NCBI RefSeq assembly: GCF_019904255.1 | Contig: NZ_CP063203.1 | Coordinates: 1,932,001 to 1,996,000, forward strand | From: Marixanthomonas sp. SCSIO 43207 | Lineage (GTDB): Bacteria; Bacteroidota; Bacteroidia; Flavobacteriales; Flavobacteriaceae | Direction of reading: 5' to 3' | Length of the DNA stretch: 64,000 nucleotides | Part shown: positions 26,106 through 35,067 of the stretch, piece after piece | Layout: the number at the start of each line of letters is the position of its first letter | Numbering within the stretch: the first letter of the stretch is position 1 | Position numbers and translations under genes: made by a program | Notes under the pieces: generated by a model | Told to the model about the DNA's origin: nothing | The model's database searches: none | What the model saw: only the letters and a program-made list of their open reading frames with translations

Positions 26106-26681
26106 ATGAACAAATTTAAAACACTTATTGCAGTATTGGTAGTTACATTAATTGCTGGTACAAGTACATCTTTTGCACAAGATAAAAAAATGAAAGATAA
26201 AACAATAATGGTTGGGGGAGCTGCTATGTATCCTACAAAAAATATTGTAGAAAATGCTGTAAACTCAAAAGACCATACCACATTGGTTGCTGCTGTAAAA
26301 GCTGCTGGATTGGTAGAAACATTACAAGGTGATGGGCCATTTACAGTTTTTGCACCTACAAATAAAGCTTTTGATAAACTTCCTGAAGGAACAGTTTCAA
26401 CTTTATTAAAGCCAGAAAACAAAAAGAAATTACAAACCATACTTACCTATCACGTAGTACCTGGTGATATAAAAGCAGCAGATATTGTAAAGGCTATCAA
26501 AAAAGGTAATGGACAAGCTACTTTTAAAACAGTGAGTGGTGGGAAATTAATGGCTATGATGAAAGGAAAAAATGTAATCTTAAAAGATGAAAACGGCGGT
26601 ATGGCAAAAGTTACAATTGCAAATGTGAGCCAATCAAACGGTGTGATTCACGTTATCGATTCTGTTGTGCTTCCAAAATAA
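26106..26681 (+). CDS. Secreted fasciclin-domain protein
   Basis: 191 aa. Signal peptide (LIAVLVVTLIAGTSTSFAQ) followed by one FAS1 domain with the two hallmark regions: FTVFAPTNKAFDKLP (H1) and VIHVIDSVVLPK (H2), with the intervening YH motif (LTYHVVPGDI). FAS1 domains mediate adhesion or ligand binding at cell surfaces. No sorting domain or anchor is seen, so it is probably periplasmic or released. Terminator follows. Confidence 0.9.
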   Translation: MNKFKTLIAVLVVTLIAGTSTSFAQDKKMKDKTIMVGGAAMYPTKNIVENAVNSKDHTTLVAAVKAAGLVETLQGDGPFTVFAPTNKAFDKLPEGTVSTLLKPENKKKLQTILTYHVVPGDIKAADIVKAIKKGNGQATFKTVSGGKLMAMMKGKNVILKDENGGMAKVTIANVSQSNGVIHVIDSVVLPK

Positions 26682-26716
26682 TTTTATAATGGATTGTTGT
26701 TTGGTTAATAACAATC

Positions 26717-26748
26717 AAAAAAAGGCGACTAGTATAGTCGCCTTTTTT
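26717..26748. terminator. Bidirectional terminator between fasciclin gene and pheT
   Basis: 11-bp stem AAAGGCGACTA / TAGTCGCCTTT with a GTA loop, A run left and T run right. Confidence 0.9.
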
Positions 26749-26758
26749 ATTAATATTA

Positions 26759-29185
26759 CTATCGAAGTGTTGCACCAAAGTCTTTTTCAAAACGCTGCTG
26801 TAACTTTTTCATTATTTTATCAATCTGTTTATCTGTCAAAGTTTTATTCTCATCTTGCAGAGTAAAACTTAATGCGTAGGATTTTTTCCCTTCCGGAAGG
26901 TTTTTACCCGTATATACATCAAAAAGGCTTATCTCTTTTAATAGCTTTTTCTCTGTTTGTAAAGCGGCTTCTTTAAGTTCTTTAAAAGAAACTGTTTCAT
27001 CTAGAAGTAAAGCTAAATCTCGTTTTACTTTCGGGTATTTAGGAACAGGTCGTACATGAAATTTTTTCCTTGAAATGGTTTCTAATACTTGATCCCAATC
27101 AAAATCTGCGTAAAATACTTCTGCTTCTACATCAAAGGTTTTGGCAAGTTTTTTCTTAATAATCCCAAACTCTACCAGTTGTTTTTTCTTTACTGAAATA
27201 GAAATTGCTTCAGAAAAAATATCATTTTTGGTTTCTTTTTCAGCATAATTAAAAAGCCCTAGTCTTTCTAATATTGATAAAACAATACCTTTTCCATAGA
27301 AAAATGATGTTTGCTCTGTAGAGACTGCCCAATTATCTTCTGTTTTTTCTCCAGAAATTAAAATGGATAAGTGTTTCTTTTCAGTTCTAGCTTCAGAAAA
27401 ATTATGATAGGTTTTTCCAAACTCAAAAAGCTTTACGTTTTGCATGCGTCTATTACTGTTGTAAGAGAGCGCTTCTAGATTTCCAAATAGCATAGATTGT
27501 CTCAAGACAGAAAGGTCGTTGCTTAACGGATTGAGCATAGTTACATTATACTCAGTTTTTAAAGCTTCAGAAAGGTTAACAAAGTCTGGATTTGTAAGTG
27601 AGTTTGCCATCATTTCGTGAAAACCTAACGCGGTAAGATGGTCACCTACTTTATTTTGCACTTTATAATCTTCTACAGGTTGTGTAATGGCTATAGAAGC
27701 ATTTAGCTTTTCAGTAAAATTGATGTTGTTGTATCCATAAACGCGTAAAATTTCTTCTATAACATCTGCCTCTCGTGTTACATCATTTCGGTATGCAGGA
27801 ATTATCATTCCAATGCCGCTTTCGGTAACACTATTAATTTTCATTTCAAGTGATGTAAGAATGTCCTTGATTGTTTCTGGAGCTATTTCTTCACCTATTA
27901 ATTTGGCTGCATTTTCAAAATTTAAATAAACTTGATGGTCTTCAATTTTCTTGGGATAGATATCAACTATTTCGCTGGTAATTTCACCTCCTGCAATTTC
28001 TTGAATTAAAATAGCTGCTCTCAACATTGCATATTTACAGGTGTTGGGATCTATTCCTCTTTCAAAACGGAAAGACGCATCGGTATTTAAACCATGTTTT
28101 TTTGCAGTTTTACGAACGCTTACCGGGTCAAAATATGCGCTTTCAAGAAAGATACTAGTTGTAGTTTCGGTGACACCACTGTTACTTCCGCCAAAAACAC
28201 CAGCTATACACATAGGTCCTTCAGCATCACAAATCATTAAATCGTCTTCGTGTAACTCTCGTTCAACTTCATCTAGTGTTGTAAACTTTGTACCAGATGG
28301 AAGTGTTTTTACATTTATTTCACTTCCGTTAATTTTTGCAGCATCAAATGCGTGAAGCGGTTGGCCCAAATCATGACAAACATAATTGGTTATATCTACC
28401 ACATTATTTATAGGCGTAATGCCTATAGCTTGTAATCTATTTTGTAACCAAGTAGGGGATTGGTCAACTTTAAGGCCGCTTATAGTAACACCGCAATAAC
28501 GTGGTGCTTTTTCTAGGTTTTTTACATCTACATCTATCTTTAAAGTGCGATTGTCTACATGAAAACTGCTTGTAGATGGTGTGATTAATTCTAAAGAAAT
28601 GTTTTGCTGAAGTAAACCTGCACGTAAATCTCTGGCAACTCCCCAGTGGCTCATTGCGTCTGCACGGTTGGGAGTTAATCCAATTTCAAAAACTATATCA
28701 TTTTCTACTTCAAAAAGATCGCTAACCAATTTTCCGGGAGCTAGTTTTTCATCTAGCACCATGATGCCATCGTGACTTTGACCTAGGCCAAGTTCGTCTT
28801 CGGCACAGATCATTCCCATGCTTACTTCACCACGAATTTTTCCCTTTTTTATTTTCCAAGGTTCACCTTCGGCAGTGTATAATGTGGTTCCTATGGTTGC
28901 TACAGGAACTTTTTGACCCATTGCTACATTGGGAGCGCCGCACACTATTTGTACGGGTTCTCCATTTCCTAAATCAACTTTTGTCAATTTTAAGCGATCT
29001 GCATTTGGGTGCTGTATACATTCGGTTACGTGGCCCACAACAATACCTTCTAATCCTCCCGGAACAGAACTGAATTTTTCAATTCCTTCTACTTCCAGCC
29101 CTAAGTCGGTTAAAAGTTCAGCTGTTTTTTCTGGAGTCCAATCCAGATCTATAAATTGTTTAAGCCAGTTGTACGATATCTTCAT
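26759..29185 (-). CDS. pheT: Phenylalanine-tRNA ligase beta subunit
   Basis: 808 aa, full length. The N-terminal EMAP-like tRNA-binding domain lies at ~40-155 (VGHVTECIQHPNADRLKLTKV), followed by B3/B4 (GLTPNRADAMSHWGVARDL), the B5 region, the catalytic-like core (IEEILRVYGYNNI) and the C-terminal anticodon-binding FDX-ACB domain (VRPVPKYPKVKRDLALLLD). It charges tRNA-Phe with the alpha subunit PheS, which is not in this window, so the subunits are encoded apart. A -7 box lies upstream. Confidence 0.95.
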   Translation of the reverse strand: MKISYNWLKQFIDLDWTPEKTAELLTDLGLEVEGIEKFSSVPGGLEGIVVGHVTECIQHPNADRLKLTKVDLGNGEPVQIVCGAPNVAMGQKVPVATIGTTLYTAEGEPWKIKKGKIRGEVSMGMICAEDELGLGQSHDGIMVLDEKLAPGKLVSDLFEVENDIVFEIGLTPNRADAMSHWGVARDLRAGLLQQNISLELITPSTSSFHVDNRTLKIDVDVKNLEKAPRYCGVTISGLKVDQSPTWLQNRLQAIGITPINNVVDITNYVCHDLGQPLHAFDAAKINGSEINVKTLPSGTKFTTLDEVERELHEDDLMICDAEGPMCIAGVFGGSNSGVTETTTSIFLESAYFDPVSVRKTAKKHGLNTDASFRFERGIDPNTCKYAMLRAAILIQEIAGGEITSEIVDIYPKKIEDHQVYLNFENAAKLIGEEIAPETIKDILTSLEMKINSVTESGIGMIIPAYRNDVTREADVIEEILRVYGYNNINFTEKLNASIAITQPVEDYKVQNKVGDHLTALGFHEMMANSLTNPDFVNLSEALKTEYNVTMLNPLSNDLSVLRQSMLFGNLEALSYNSNRRMQNVKLFEFGKTYHNFSEARTEKKHLSILISGEKTEDNWAVSTEQTSFFYGKGIVLSILERLGLFNYAEKETKNDIFSEAISISVKKKQLVEFGIIKKKLAKTFDVEAEVFYADFDWDQVLETISRKKFHVRPVPKYPKVKRDLALLLDETVSFKELKEAALQTEKKLLKEISLFDVYTGKNLPEGKKSYALSFTLQDENKTLTDKQIDKIMKKLQQRFEKDFGATLR

Positions 29186-29208
29186 TACAAAAAATTCTAA
29201 ACGAATTG

Positions 29209-29216
29209 CAAAGATA
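29209..29216 (-). promoter_or_regulatory. -7 box of pheT
   Basis: TATCTTTG on the minus strand, exact TAnnTTTG match, 24 bp before the pheT start. Confidence 0.5.
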
Positions 29217-29239
29217 GCATTTACCTCGTTTTTTGTAAG

Positions 29240-29247
29240 TAATTTTG
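29240..29247 (+). promoter_or_regulatory. -7 box of the TlpA redoxin gene
   Basis: TAATTTTG on the plus strand, exact match, 34 bp before the ATG at 29282; back to back with the pheT -7 box. Confidence 0.45.
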
Positions 29248-29281
29248 ATACTTTCAGTCTAAAGATTTTAAAATTCTACAT

Positions 29282-30493
29282 ATGAAATATCTATGGCTAC
29301 TTATAATTGCGGTTGTAATGCTATCTTGCTCTCAAGAAAGCACCAAACCCAAACCGGGTCCTTGGAGGGCTGTTTTACAACTGGATGATGAAAAAGAAAT
29401 CCCTTTTTTACTTGAATATAAAGAAGATAGCACGTTTGTTGTTATTAATGCAGAAGAACGAATAGATATTAAAGATGTATCATTTAAAGGAGATTCAATT
29501 TTTATTTCACATCCCGTTTTTGAAGGGGTAATTGAAGGAAGGTTTACTCAAGATAGTATTATAGGAAATTTTATTCAAGAAAATTTAGACAGACAAGTTC
29601 CTATAGTTATTACTCACGGACGTCAGGCAAGATTTAATGTAAATGCAGCTCCTAGTTCTATTGTTACAGGTAATTGGGAAACGGTTTTTAGCCCTAACAA
29701 TGCAACAGACAAATATGTAGCAAAAGGAGTTTTTGAACAAAAAGGAAATAGAGTAACCGGAACCTTTTTAACAACTACCGGCGATTACCGTTATCTAGAC
29801 GGAGTTATAGAAGATGATTCATTAAAGCTGTCTACTTTTGATGGTGCTCACGCTTTCCTTTTTGAAGCAAAAGTTACTCAAAATGATAGTATGCTTCAGG
29901 GAATGTTTTATAGCGGAAATCATTGGAAAGAACCTTTTAAAGCAAAACGTAATAATGATTACCAACTACCCAAAGCAGACTCTCTTACATTTTTAAAAAA
30001 AGGGTATGATTCACTTGCTTTCTCTTTTCCAAATGTAAAAGGGGACACTATTTCGTTAAAAGATAAAAGATTCAAAAATAAAGTGGTTATTGTGCAAATT
30101 ATGGGAACTTGGTGTCCCAACTGCTTAGATGAAACAAGATACTTAACCAATTATTATGATGATAAACCTGAAAATGTTGAGATAGTTTCATTAGCATTTG
30201 AATATGCTCCTTCAAAAGAAAAAGCTTGGCAAAGTATTACCAAGTTTCAACAAGGGGTTGGAGTACCGTATCCTATTTTATTGGCTCAATATGGTTCAAA
30301 CAATAAACAAACGGCAAATGATAAACTGCCCATGCTAAATACAATTTTATCATATCCAACCACCATTTTTATTGATAAAACAGGAAATGTGAGAAAAATT
30401 CATACCGGCTTTTCAGGACCTGCAACCGGAGATAAGTATGAGGTTTTCAAAAAAGAGTTTGAATCTTTTACTGAAATGTTAGCGAACGAATAA
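29282..30493 (+). CDS. TlpA-family redoxin lipoprotein
   Basis: 403 aa. Lipoprotein signal (LLIIAVVMLSC). A long N-terminal beta-rich region precedes the C-terminal TlpA/thioredoxin domain (~240-400), which keeps the active site WCPNC (in GTWCPNCLDE), the cis-Pro region YPTTIFIDKTG and the strand VVIVQIMGTW. It is expected to reduce disulfides or handle oxidised thiols in the periplasm, in contrast to the Cys-less paralogue at 21.7-23.1 kb. Its stop is 3 bp from the convergent YdeI-like gene. Confidence 0.88.
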   Translation: MKYLWLLIIAVVMLSCSQESTKPKPGPWRAVLQLDDEKEIPFLLEYKEDSTFVVINAEERIDIKDVSFKGDSIFISHPVFEGVIEGRFTQDSIIGNFIQENLDRQVPIVITHGRQARFNVNAAPSSIVTGNWETVFSPNNATDKYVAKGVFEQKGNRVTGTFLTTTGDYRYLDGVIEDDSLKLSTFDGAHAFLFEAKVTQNDSMLQGMFYSGNHWKEPFKAKRNNDYQLPKADSLTFLKKGYDSLAFSFPNVKGDTISLKDKRFKNKVVIVQIMGTWCPNCLDETRYLTNYYDDKPENVEIVSLAFEYAPSKEKAWQSITKFQQGVGVPYPILLAQYGSNNKQTANDKLPMLNTILSYPTTIFIDKTGNVRKIHTGFSGPATGDKYEVFKKEFESFTEMLANE

Positions 30494-30496
30494 AAA

Positions 30497-31069
30497 TCAC
30501 GAACGAGATTTTATATTGCTTTTACAAAGAGAGATGATTTCTTCAATTCTTTTTTTACGAGTGGTTTCTCGTTTAGCGTTATGCAACCAGCTCAAGTAAC
30601 TTTTACGATAACTAGGAGCAAAATTTTGATAGTTTTCAAATGCTTGTGGGCTTGATTTAAATGCTTCTTGTAAATCATTGGGAATGATTAGATTTTCAAC
30701 GTGATCCATTTCAGTCCATTTACCACTTTTTTTAGCATGTTCAATAACTTTTATACCGCTACTGTGTAGTAAACCTTCTTGCTGTAATTCTGAAATATAT
30801 TTTTTATTCAGTGCACTCCAAGTACTTTTTGGGTTGCGTTTACAGAAATACTGTTTTCGTTTACCATCGCCCAAACTTTTTACGGTGCTATCTATCCAGC
30901 CATAGCAAAGAGCAACTTTTACAGCTTCTTCCCATCGCATAGAAGGTGTTTTTGCTTCTACTTTATGAAATATTAAATAAACGCCTTGAGGATATTTTAA
31001 ATGATTTTTTTCTAGCCATTCACGCCACTCTACATCTCTCGGGAAATATAATTCTGGCCGCTCCACCAT
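30497..31069 (-). CDS. YdeI/OmpD-associated family protein
   Basis: 190 aa, soluble. Recognised from WLEKNHLKYPQGVYLIFHK, the EAVKVALCYGWIDSTVKSL segment, and the C-terminal YRKSYLSWLHNAKRETTRKKRI, all typical of the YdeI family. Biochemical role unknown. Its ATG overlaps the stop of the M1 peptidase gene by one base (TAATG), so it is translationally coupled to it, although a functional link is not evident. Confidence 0.8.
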   Translation of the reverse strand: MVERPELYFPRDVEWREWLEKNHLKYPQGVYLIFHKVEAKTPSMRWEEAVKVALCYGWIDSTVKSLGDGKRKQYFCKRNPKSTWSALNKKYISELQQEGLLHSSGIKVIEHAKKSGKWTEMDHVENLIIPNDLQEAFKSSPQAFENYQNFAPSYRKSYLSWLHNAKRETTRKKRIEEIISLCKSNIKSRS

Positions 31070-32694
31070 TACTTTACTTGTTTACTTTCTACGTAGAAGT
31101 CCTTTTTTATTGAAACAGACTCAATAGCCTTAGAAAACCCTTTCGTTTTCCATTCCGAAGTTGGGTAGATCCATTCTTCATTTCCATTTATAATAGCAAT
31201 TACAGGCATATCAAAATTCTCAATACTATTTACATAACGAAACTGAAGTTCATTCTCATCAATTTTATATTCTACTTTCGGAATTTTTACGGTACGTAAA
31301 TATTGGTTCCAAAACTCAGTAAGGTCAATACCAGTTTTTTCACTAATATATTCTTCTACTTGTTTTGAAGAAACAGTTTGATGATAAAACTCTTTGTTAA
31401 GCCCTCTTAAAATACTACGCCATTTACTATCATCTTCAACCAATTGACGAAGTGTGTGTAAAATGTTTCCGCCTTTATTATACATATCACTGCTTCCTTC
31501 GTGTTGTACGTTGTACGTACCAATAATAGGACGGTCGTTTTGTATACTTCTGCGAAGTCCAACAACATACTCTGAAGCGGCTTCTTTACCAAAGTGATAA
31601 TCAACGTATAAACTTTCAGAATAATTGGTAAAGCCTTCGTGAATCCACATATCGGCCACATCAATATTTGTAATATTATTAGCGAACCATTCGTGACCGG
31701 CTTCGTGAATAATGATAAAATCGAACTTCATTCCCCAACCAGAACCACTCAAATCACGACCTAAATACCCATTTTTATATTTGTTCCCGTAGGTAACACT
31801 GCTTTGGTGTTCCATTCCTAAATACGGTACTTCAACTAGCTTAAAACTGTCTTCGTAAAAAGGGTAGGGGCCAAACCAATGTTCAAAAGCTTCCATCATT
31901 TTTGGTGCTTGTTTAAATTGCTCTTTGGCTTTTTCCAAATTATAACTCAATACCCAATAATCCATATCGAGTTCTCCTTTTTCACCTTTGTAGGTTTCTG
32001 AAAAGTTAACATAATCCCCAATATTAATATTAACACCGTAGTTGTTAATAGGGTTTACCACTTTCCAATGCCACGTTTTTGTAGCACCGTTATCATCTGT
32101 TTTCTGTAAATGACCGTTACCAACGGCTACTAGACTTGAAGGAACGGTAATGGCTAAGTCAACACCATTATCTGGTTCATCATACGCGTGGTCTTTATTA
32201 GGCCACCAGATACTGGCACCAATTCCTTGATTTGAAGTAGCAATAAAGGGTGTATCATTTTTATCTTTTTTCCAAGAGAAACCTCCATCCCAAGGTGCAT
32301 TTTTAGCCTCTTGTGGTTTTCCAGAAAAATAAAGAGTAAGCTTGTAAACTTTTCCTTGTTTTTGCTTTTTCTGAAGTTTTATAAAATGAGCATTTCCATC
32401 ATTTTTAATTGATAGTTCCTTATTGTCTTGAATGGCTTTTTCAAGTTTCATAGGAGGTTGCAAATCAATTTGCATCACATCATTTTTCTTTAAAACCGTA
32501 TAGGTAACTGTATTGGTTCCTTTAATGGTTTTTTCTGAAGGAATAACTTCTACATCTAGATCATAATGCTTTAAATCCCACCAGGCACGTTCTGGAGTAA
32601 TGCTACCGCGTAAAGTATCTTGATGCGTAAATTCTTGTGCAAAAGAGATGACTCCTATAAAAAGGAAGATGTAAGGGAGAATATTTTTAATCAT
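31069..32694 (-). CDS. M1 family zinc metallopeptidase
   Basis: 541 aa with a signal peptide (PYIFLFIGVISFAQ). N-terminal beta-sandwich, then the catalytic domain with HEAGH (330-334), 18 residues later Glu353 (HExxHx18E gluzincin set), and the exopeptidase recognition area YLGMEHQSSVTY in place of GAMEN. It is an aminopeptidase-like enzyme that trims peptides in the periplasm or outside. The C-terminal ERAP-like domain of larger M1 enzymes is absent. It lies in a run with the M28 peptidase (10-bp gap) and YdeI-like gene. Confidence 0.92.
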   Translation of the reverse strand: MIKNILPYIFLFIGVISFAQEFTHQDTLRGSITPERAWWDLKHYDLDVEVIPSEKTIKGTNTVTYTVLKKNDVMQIDLQPPMKLEKAIQDNKELSIKNDGNAHFIKLQKKQKQGKVYKLTLYFSGKPQEAKNAPWDGGFSWKKDKNDTPFIATSNQGIGASIWWPNKDHAYDEPDNGVDLAITVPSSLVAVGNGHLQKTDDNGATKTWHWKVVNPINNYGVNINIGDYVNFSETYKGEKGELDMDYWVLSYNLEKAKEQFKQAPKMMEAFEHWFGPYPFYEDSFKLVEVPYLGMEHQSSVTYGNKYKNGYLGRDLSGSGWGMKFDFIIIHEAGHEWFANNITNIDVADMWIHEGFTNYSESLYVDYHFGKEAASEYVVGLRRSIQNDRPIIGTYNVQHEGSSDMYNKGGNILHTLRQLVEDDSKWRSILRGLNKEFYHQTVSSKQVEEYISEKTGIDLTEFWNQYLRTVKIPKVEYKIDENELQFRYVNSIENFDMPVIAIINGNEEWIYPTSEWKTKGFSKAIESVSIKKDFYVESKQVK

Positions 32695-32704
32695 ATATTA
32701 TTTA

Positions 32705-34036
32705 TTATCTAAAAATTGAATTTGGAAAAACCACAACACTTTCAAAACCGTTCTCATCTACGGCTGCTACTCCAAAAAAATAGTTGTCAATCACGATACC
32801 GTTTAGTGTGTATTCTGAAACATCACCTACAAACCTGCTATGATCCCATGTAGGAGAAGTAGTGTCACGCCAATATATTTTATAACCAACTGCGCCTTCA
32901 ACCGTATTCCATTTTAGTTTTGCAGAAGGCTCTACAATTCCGCCAATAGCTACATTTTTTGGTGCTGGCGGCGCCCAAGCCAAACTTGCCAAATTTATGG
33001 CGTTAACGACAGTTAATTTTGCAGCATAGTCAAAGTTTACAAACTTTAACTTGTCACCGTATTCAATACCATTTTCTGTACGTATATCTTGATGCTGCTG
33101 TGTATAATTTTCGTGTGCTTCCATAATTCTAACCCCTGGAAAACCTATATCATTAAACGGTTTGTGATGGCCACCACGACCAAATCGATCTAATCGATAC
33201 ACCATCATTGGGTTCATCTCAGGCATATAGGTTTTGGTGGTTTTATGAATATATCGTGCTAATTGTCTTGAAATTCCATCCACTTCGCCACCGTAAAATC
33301 GTCTAGCACGACGTTCTCTTTCAGTTTCGGTTGGAGGAACGGGTTCAGAAAAAATTCTGAAATCTCGATTGCTTACCACACCGTTGACGCCTTTAATATT
33401 TCCAATCATATCATTATTCAATACGCCAATGATTTCCCAATTATTTTTTTGAGCATATTCAGCCAATCCTTTTCCGCCGTATAATCCTTGCTCTTCTCCG
33501 CTTAATCCTACATACACAATGCTGCTTTCAAAGCTATATTTTGAAAGAACTCGAGCTGCTTCTATTGTACCAGCCATACCACTGGCATTATCATTGGCGC
33601 CAGGTGAGTCATCTGTAAAATTATTTGCATCAGTTACGCGGCTATCAATATCACCACTCATAATAATGTAACGATTAGGATATTTTGTGCCTTTTTGAAT
33701 AGCCACCACATTGTTAATCCAAACATCTTTGACAATGCGGTCATTGTCTCCTTTTTTTACAAAGTTTTTTTGATAAAACACATCTAAACAATTATCACAG
33801 TTTTTTGATATTTTATCAAAACTAGATTTTATCCATCGGCGAGCAGCTCCAATTCCGCGTGTGTGTGAAACGGTATCACTCAAGGTGTGCCGAGTGCCAA
33901 AACCAGCTAAGGTTGTAATATCTGCTTCAATGCGTGCTGCCGAAACATCTTGAATGATATCATAAATGCGAGCGTTGGTTTGAGAAATTAAAGTGCAACT
34001 AATACATAAGCTGAAAAGGAGAAGTAGTTTTTTCAT
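32705..34036 (-). CDS. M28 family zinc peptidase
   Basis: 443 aa with a signal peptide (LLLLFSLCISCTLISQ). The metal-binding motifs of M28 are visible: SGDIDSR region, SPGANDNASG (bridging Asp), GLSGEEQGLYGG (catalytic Glu-Glu) and MEAHENYTQQH near the C-terminus of the catalytic domain. A C-terminal fibronectin type III-like module follows (PKNVAIGGIVEPSAKLKW to DENGFESVVV). It is an exported aminopeptidase or carboxypeptidase. It precedes the M1 gene by 10 bp, so the two may digest peptides in sequence. Confidence 0.9.
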   Translation of the reverse strand: MKKLLLLFSLCISCTLISQTNARIYDIIQDVSAARIEADITTLAGFGTRHTLSDTVSHTRGIGAARRWIKSSFDKISKNCDNCLDVFYQKNFVKKGDNDRIVKDVWINNVVAIQKGTKYPNRYIIMSGDIDSRVTDANNFTDDSPGANDNASGMAGTIEAARVLSKYSFESSIVYVGLSGEEQGLYGGKGLAEYAQKNNWEIIGVLNNDMIGNIKGVNGVVSNRDFRIFSEPVPPTETERERRARRFYGGEVDGISRQLARYIHKTTKTYMPEMNPMMVYRLDRFGRGGHHKPFNDIGFPGVRIMEAHENYTQQHQDIRTENGIEYGDKLKFVNFDYAAKLTVVNAINLASLAWAPPAPKNVAIGGIVEPSAKLKWNTVEGAVGYKIYWRDTTSPTWDHSRFVGDVSEYTLNGIVIDNYFFGVAAVDENGFESVVVFPNSIFR

Positions 34037-34090
34037 AAAGTGAAATTTCTATAAAAGTACTGAAAACTTAACCGTACAACAAGCTTATAT

Positions 34091-34957
34091 TTATTTCGGT
34101 TCTGCTACAATAGCGAGTTTTTTTCCGTCTGGGCTCACTGCCAATCTTGTAATGTTTGTAATGTTGTATTCTGAAAGGTTTGCAACTTCTTTCCATTCTC
34201 CGGGACCAAAAAGATCATAAGTGAATAATTTTGAGCCGCTTCCTATTAATATTTTAGAATCATTCAGCCAAATGTGATCTTGAATACCTATGGGTAATTC
34301 GGTTACAAAATAACTTTCCATAGTTTCAACATTTAATTGATACACGTCATAATTGTCATCTTCATTTAAATAAGTGTAACTCATCGTTTTTTGAGTACCG
34401 GGAACTTTATGTATCGAGCGACCGGCATTTTGCTTTAAAGTATCTACTTTTTGTGACTGCAGATTGGCTAGTACCAAATCTAAACCATCAACTGCTAACA
34501 CTGAAGCTAACAGTGTGTTCTTATCTTTAAAAGCATAATAAGCAACTTGAAGGTTGGCAATGGTTTCTTTATTTTTTCCATCCTTTGTGTAAGTGTATAA
34601 ACGCTGTTTACCATCTGGGTCTAAGCGCACTGCTGCTACATTTTCAGAATTAGGTATTTGTATTGGTGAATATTCGCCACCATCTGTAGGAGAGTTGAAA
34701 AATTGTTTTTCTTCTGAATCTATTAAATATAAAGCAATATCAGTTTGATTTGTATTATTTCCGGCAAAAAGGATGGTATTATTATTTACAAAAGAAGGCT
34801 GGTTGTCATATCCTGAATTATTTGAAATATTTTTAAACCCATAAACCTCCAGGCCTGAGTAAGATTTTTCAATATTCATAACATAAACATCTGTGTTGGT
34901 TTGAGTGTATGCGTGACAACTAAAAACTAATAGAAATAAAGCAATTATATTTTTCAT
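34091..34957 (-). CDS. Exported TolB/WD40-like beta-propeller protein
   Basis: 288 aa from the ATG at 34957, which gives a good signal peptide (IIALFLLVFSCHAYTQ); an in-frame ATG 30 bp upstream is less likely. The repeats (QPSFVNNNTILFAGNNTNQTDI, VAAVRLDPDGKQRLYTY, LAVSPDGKKLAIVAEP) fit WD40-like/PD40 propeller blades. Such proteins bind partners or peptides. It lies 54 bp upstream of the M28 gene and could be the first gene of the peptidase run. Confidence 0.7.
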   Translation of the reverse strand: MKNIIALFLLVFSCHAYTQTNTDVYVMNIEKSYSGLEVYGFKNISNNSGYDNQPSFVNNNTILFAGNNTNQTDIALYLIDSEEKQFFNSPTDGGEYSPIQIPNSENVAAVRLDPDGKQRLYTYTKDGKNKETIANLQVAYYAFKDKNTLLASVLAVDGLDLVLANLQSQKVDTLKQNAGRSIHKVPGTQKTMSYTYLNEDDNYDVYQLNVETMESYFVTELPIGIQDHIWLNDSKILIGSGSKLFTYDLFGPGEWKEVANLSEYNITNITRLAVSPDGKKLAIVAEPK

Positions 34958-35013
34958 GAAATCTTGAATTTTCTTTAAAAATAGCAAACTTTAAGCCAGA
35001 AGAGTATAAACAT

Positions 35014-35047
35014 AAAAAAACCACTCAAAAAAGGAGTGGTTTTTTTT
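35014..35047 (-). terminator. Terminator of the fatty-acid operon
   Basis: 9-bp stem AAACCACTC / GAGTGGTTT with an A-rich loop, flanked by A and T runs. It marks the end of the marR-fadB-fadA-acd run on the minus strand. Confidence 0.85.
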
Positions 35048-35067
35048 ACTGATTATAGTGTAAAATA

